DNA of 31,455 nucleotides. Source: an uncultured Bacteroidales bacterium. GTDB lineage: Bacteria > Bacteroidota > Bacteroidia > Bacteroidales > Bacteroidaceae. The notes below the pieces were generated by a model that was not told the DNA's origin, ran no database searches, and saw only the letters and a program-made list of their open reading frames with translations. Every line of letters begins with the position of its first letter. The stretch's first letter is position 1. Positions 31,336-31,455 of this stretch are shown here, in pieces. Made by a program: the position numbers and the translations under genes. Where the stretch lies: positions 1 to 31,455 of the forward strand of contig CACXLY010000018.1 in the NCBI GenBank assembly GCA_902768605.1, given 5' to 3'.

Positions 31336-31455
31336 TCAGAAGTCTTTGTATTCGCTGTTCTCGGCGGGCTGTATCGCGATGCACTCCATCTCGATGAGCC
31401 AGGTGGGGCGGCATACTGGGGCGAGGGTGAAGACGGTTGGCACCTGCGGATACTT
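31336..31455 (-). CDS. RidA/YjgF/UK114 family protein, C-terminal 39 residues only
   Basis: An open frame enters from the right edge on the minus strand and stops at TGA 31336-31338. The visible part 'YPQVPTVFTLAPVCRPTWLI' followed by 'EMECIAIQP' matches the end of RidA-family trimeric proteins ('.P.RSTV.VA.LPRP..L.EIEAIA'). True RidA deaminates reactive enamines and imines, but the catalytic Arg in the canonical 'RSTVQV' is not seen in this copy ('VPTVFTLA'), so it may belong to another subgroup. It converges on the GH76 gene. The 5' part lies outside the window. Confidence 0.7.
   Translation of the reverse strand, partial: KYPQVPTVFTLAPVCRPTWLIEMECIAIQPAENSEYKDF

Overview
The window looks like a chromosomal segment of a Bacteroidales bacterium, most likely of the Prevotella group. 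The evidence is: Bacteroidetes-type promoters (a -7 box TAnnTTTG, often followed by C) in front of many genes; few Shine-Dalgarno sites; signal peptides ending before Gln or carrying a lipobox; a TPR-family helix-turn-helix regulator tail; and secreted proteins ending in a short tail of the 'YNLAGQR..KGI.I.NG' kind common in Prevotella. No rRNA, tRNA, transposase, phage gene or CRISPR array is visible. The assignment rests on recognised sequence style only; no search was run.

Layout. 1-346: the 3' end of a regulator. 467-12768, all on the minus strand and read right to left: a sugar:H+ symporter, a GH51 alpha-L-arabinofuranosidase, two large secreted proteins built from related carbohydrate-binding-like modules (1007 and 843 aa), an unlisted 55-aa small protein, then a dipeptidyl peptidase IV with its own promoter. 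12858-17029: a glycyl radical enzyme (minus), a GntR-type regulator (plus) and the glycyl-radical activating enzyme (minus). 17172-20038: a GH127 beta-L-arabinofuranosidase lipoprotein overlapping an inositol-monophosphatase-like gene. 20139-23229: a STAS-kinase fusion followed by a membrane SpoIIE-type phosphatase, a probable partner-switching pair. 23494-27343: homoserine O-acetyltransferase, a U32 (RlhA-like) protein and a zinc-ribbon lipoprotein. 27408-31190: a secreted GH76 mannanase with many binding modules. 31336-31455: the 3' end of a RidA-family gene.

Two things stand out. First, the GntR-type regulator lies between two divergent promoter regions. Each carries a 22-bp element, identical at 19 of 22 positions, with the core GTAC-N6-GTAC. 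One sits in front of the glycyl radical enzyme; the other lies between the activase and the beta-arabinofuranosidase. This ties an uncharacterised, short, CxE-type glycyl radical enzyme to extracellular release and uptake of L-arabinofuranose and looks like an undescribed catabolic module. Second, short repeats that normally sit between genes (7-mers such as GAAGAAT and GAAGATT, a 9-mer TCAGAGCAC, and CTCCCTTTAAGGGAG-type palindromes) also lie in frame inside conserved enzymes. They add 15 residues to MetA and about 28 to GH127. In the U32 protein they occur at several sites, one of which appears to replace a conserved segment. One gene even takes its TTG start codon from such a repeat. Two further intergenic arrays of 22-bp units with hairpin potential are present.

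Functions are inferred from motifs and family knowledge. The substrate of the glycyl radical enzyme, the roles of the 55-, 843- and 1007-aa proteins, and the function of the repeats are unknown.
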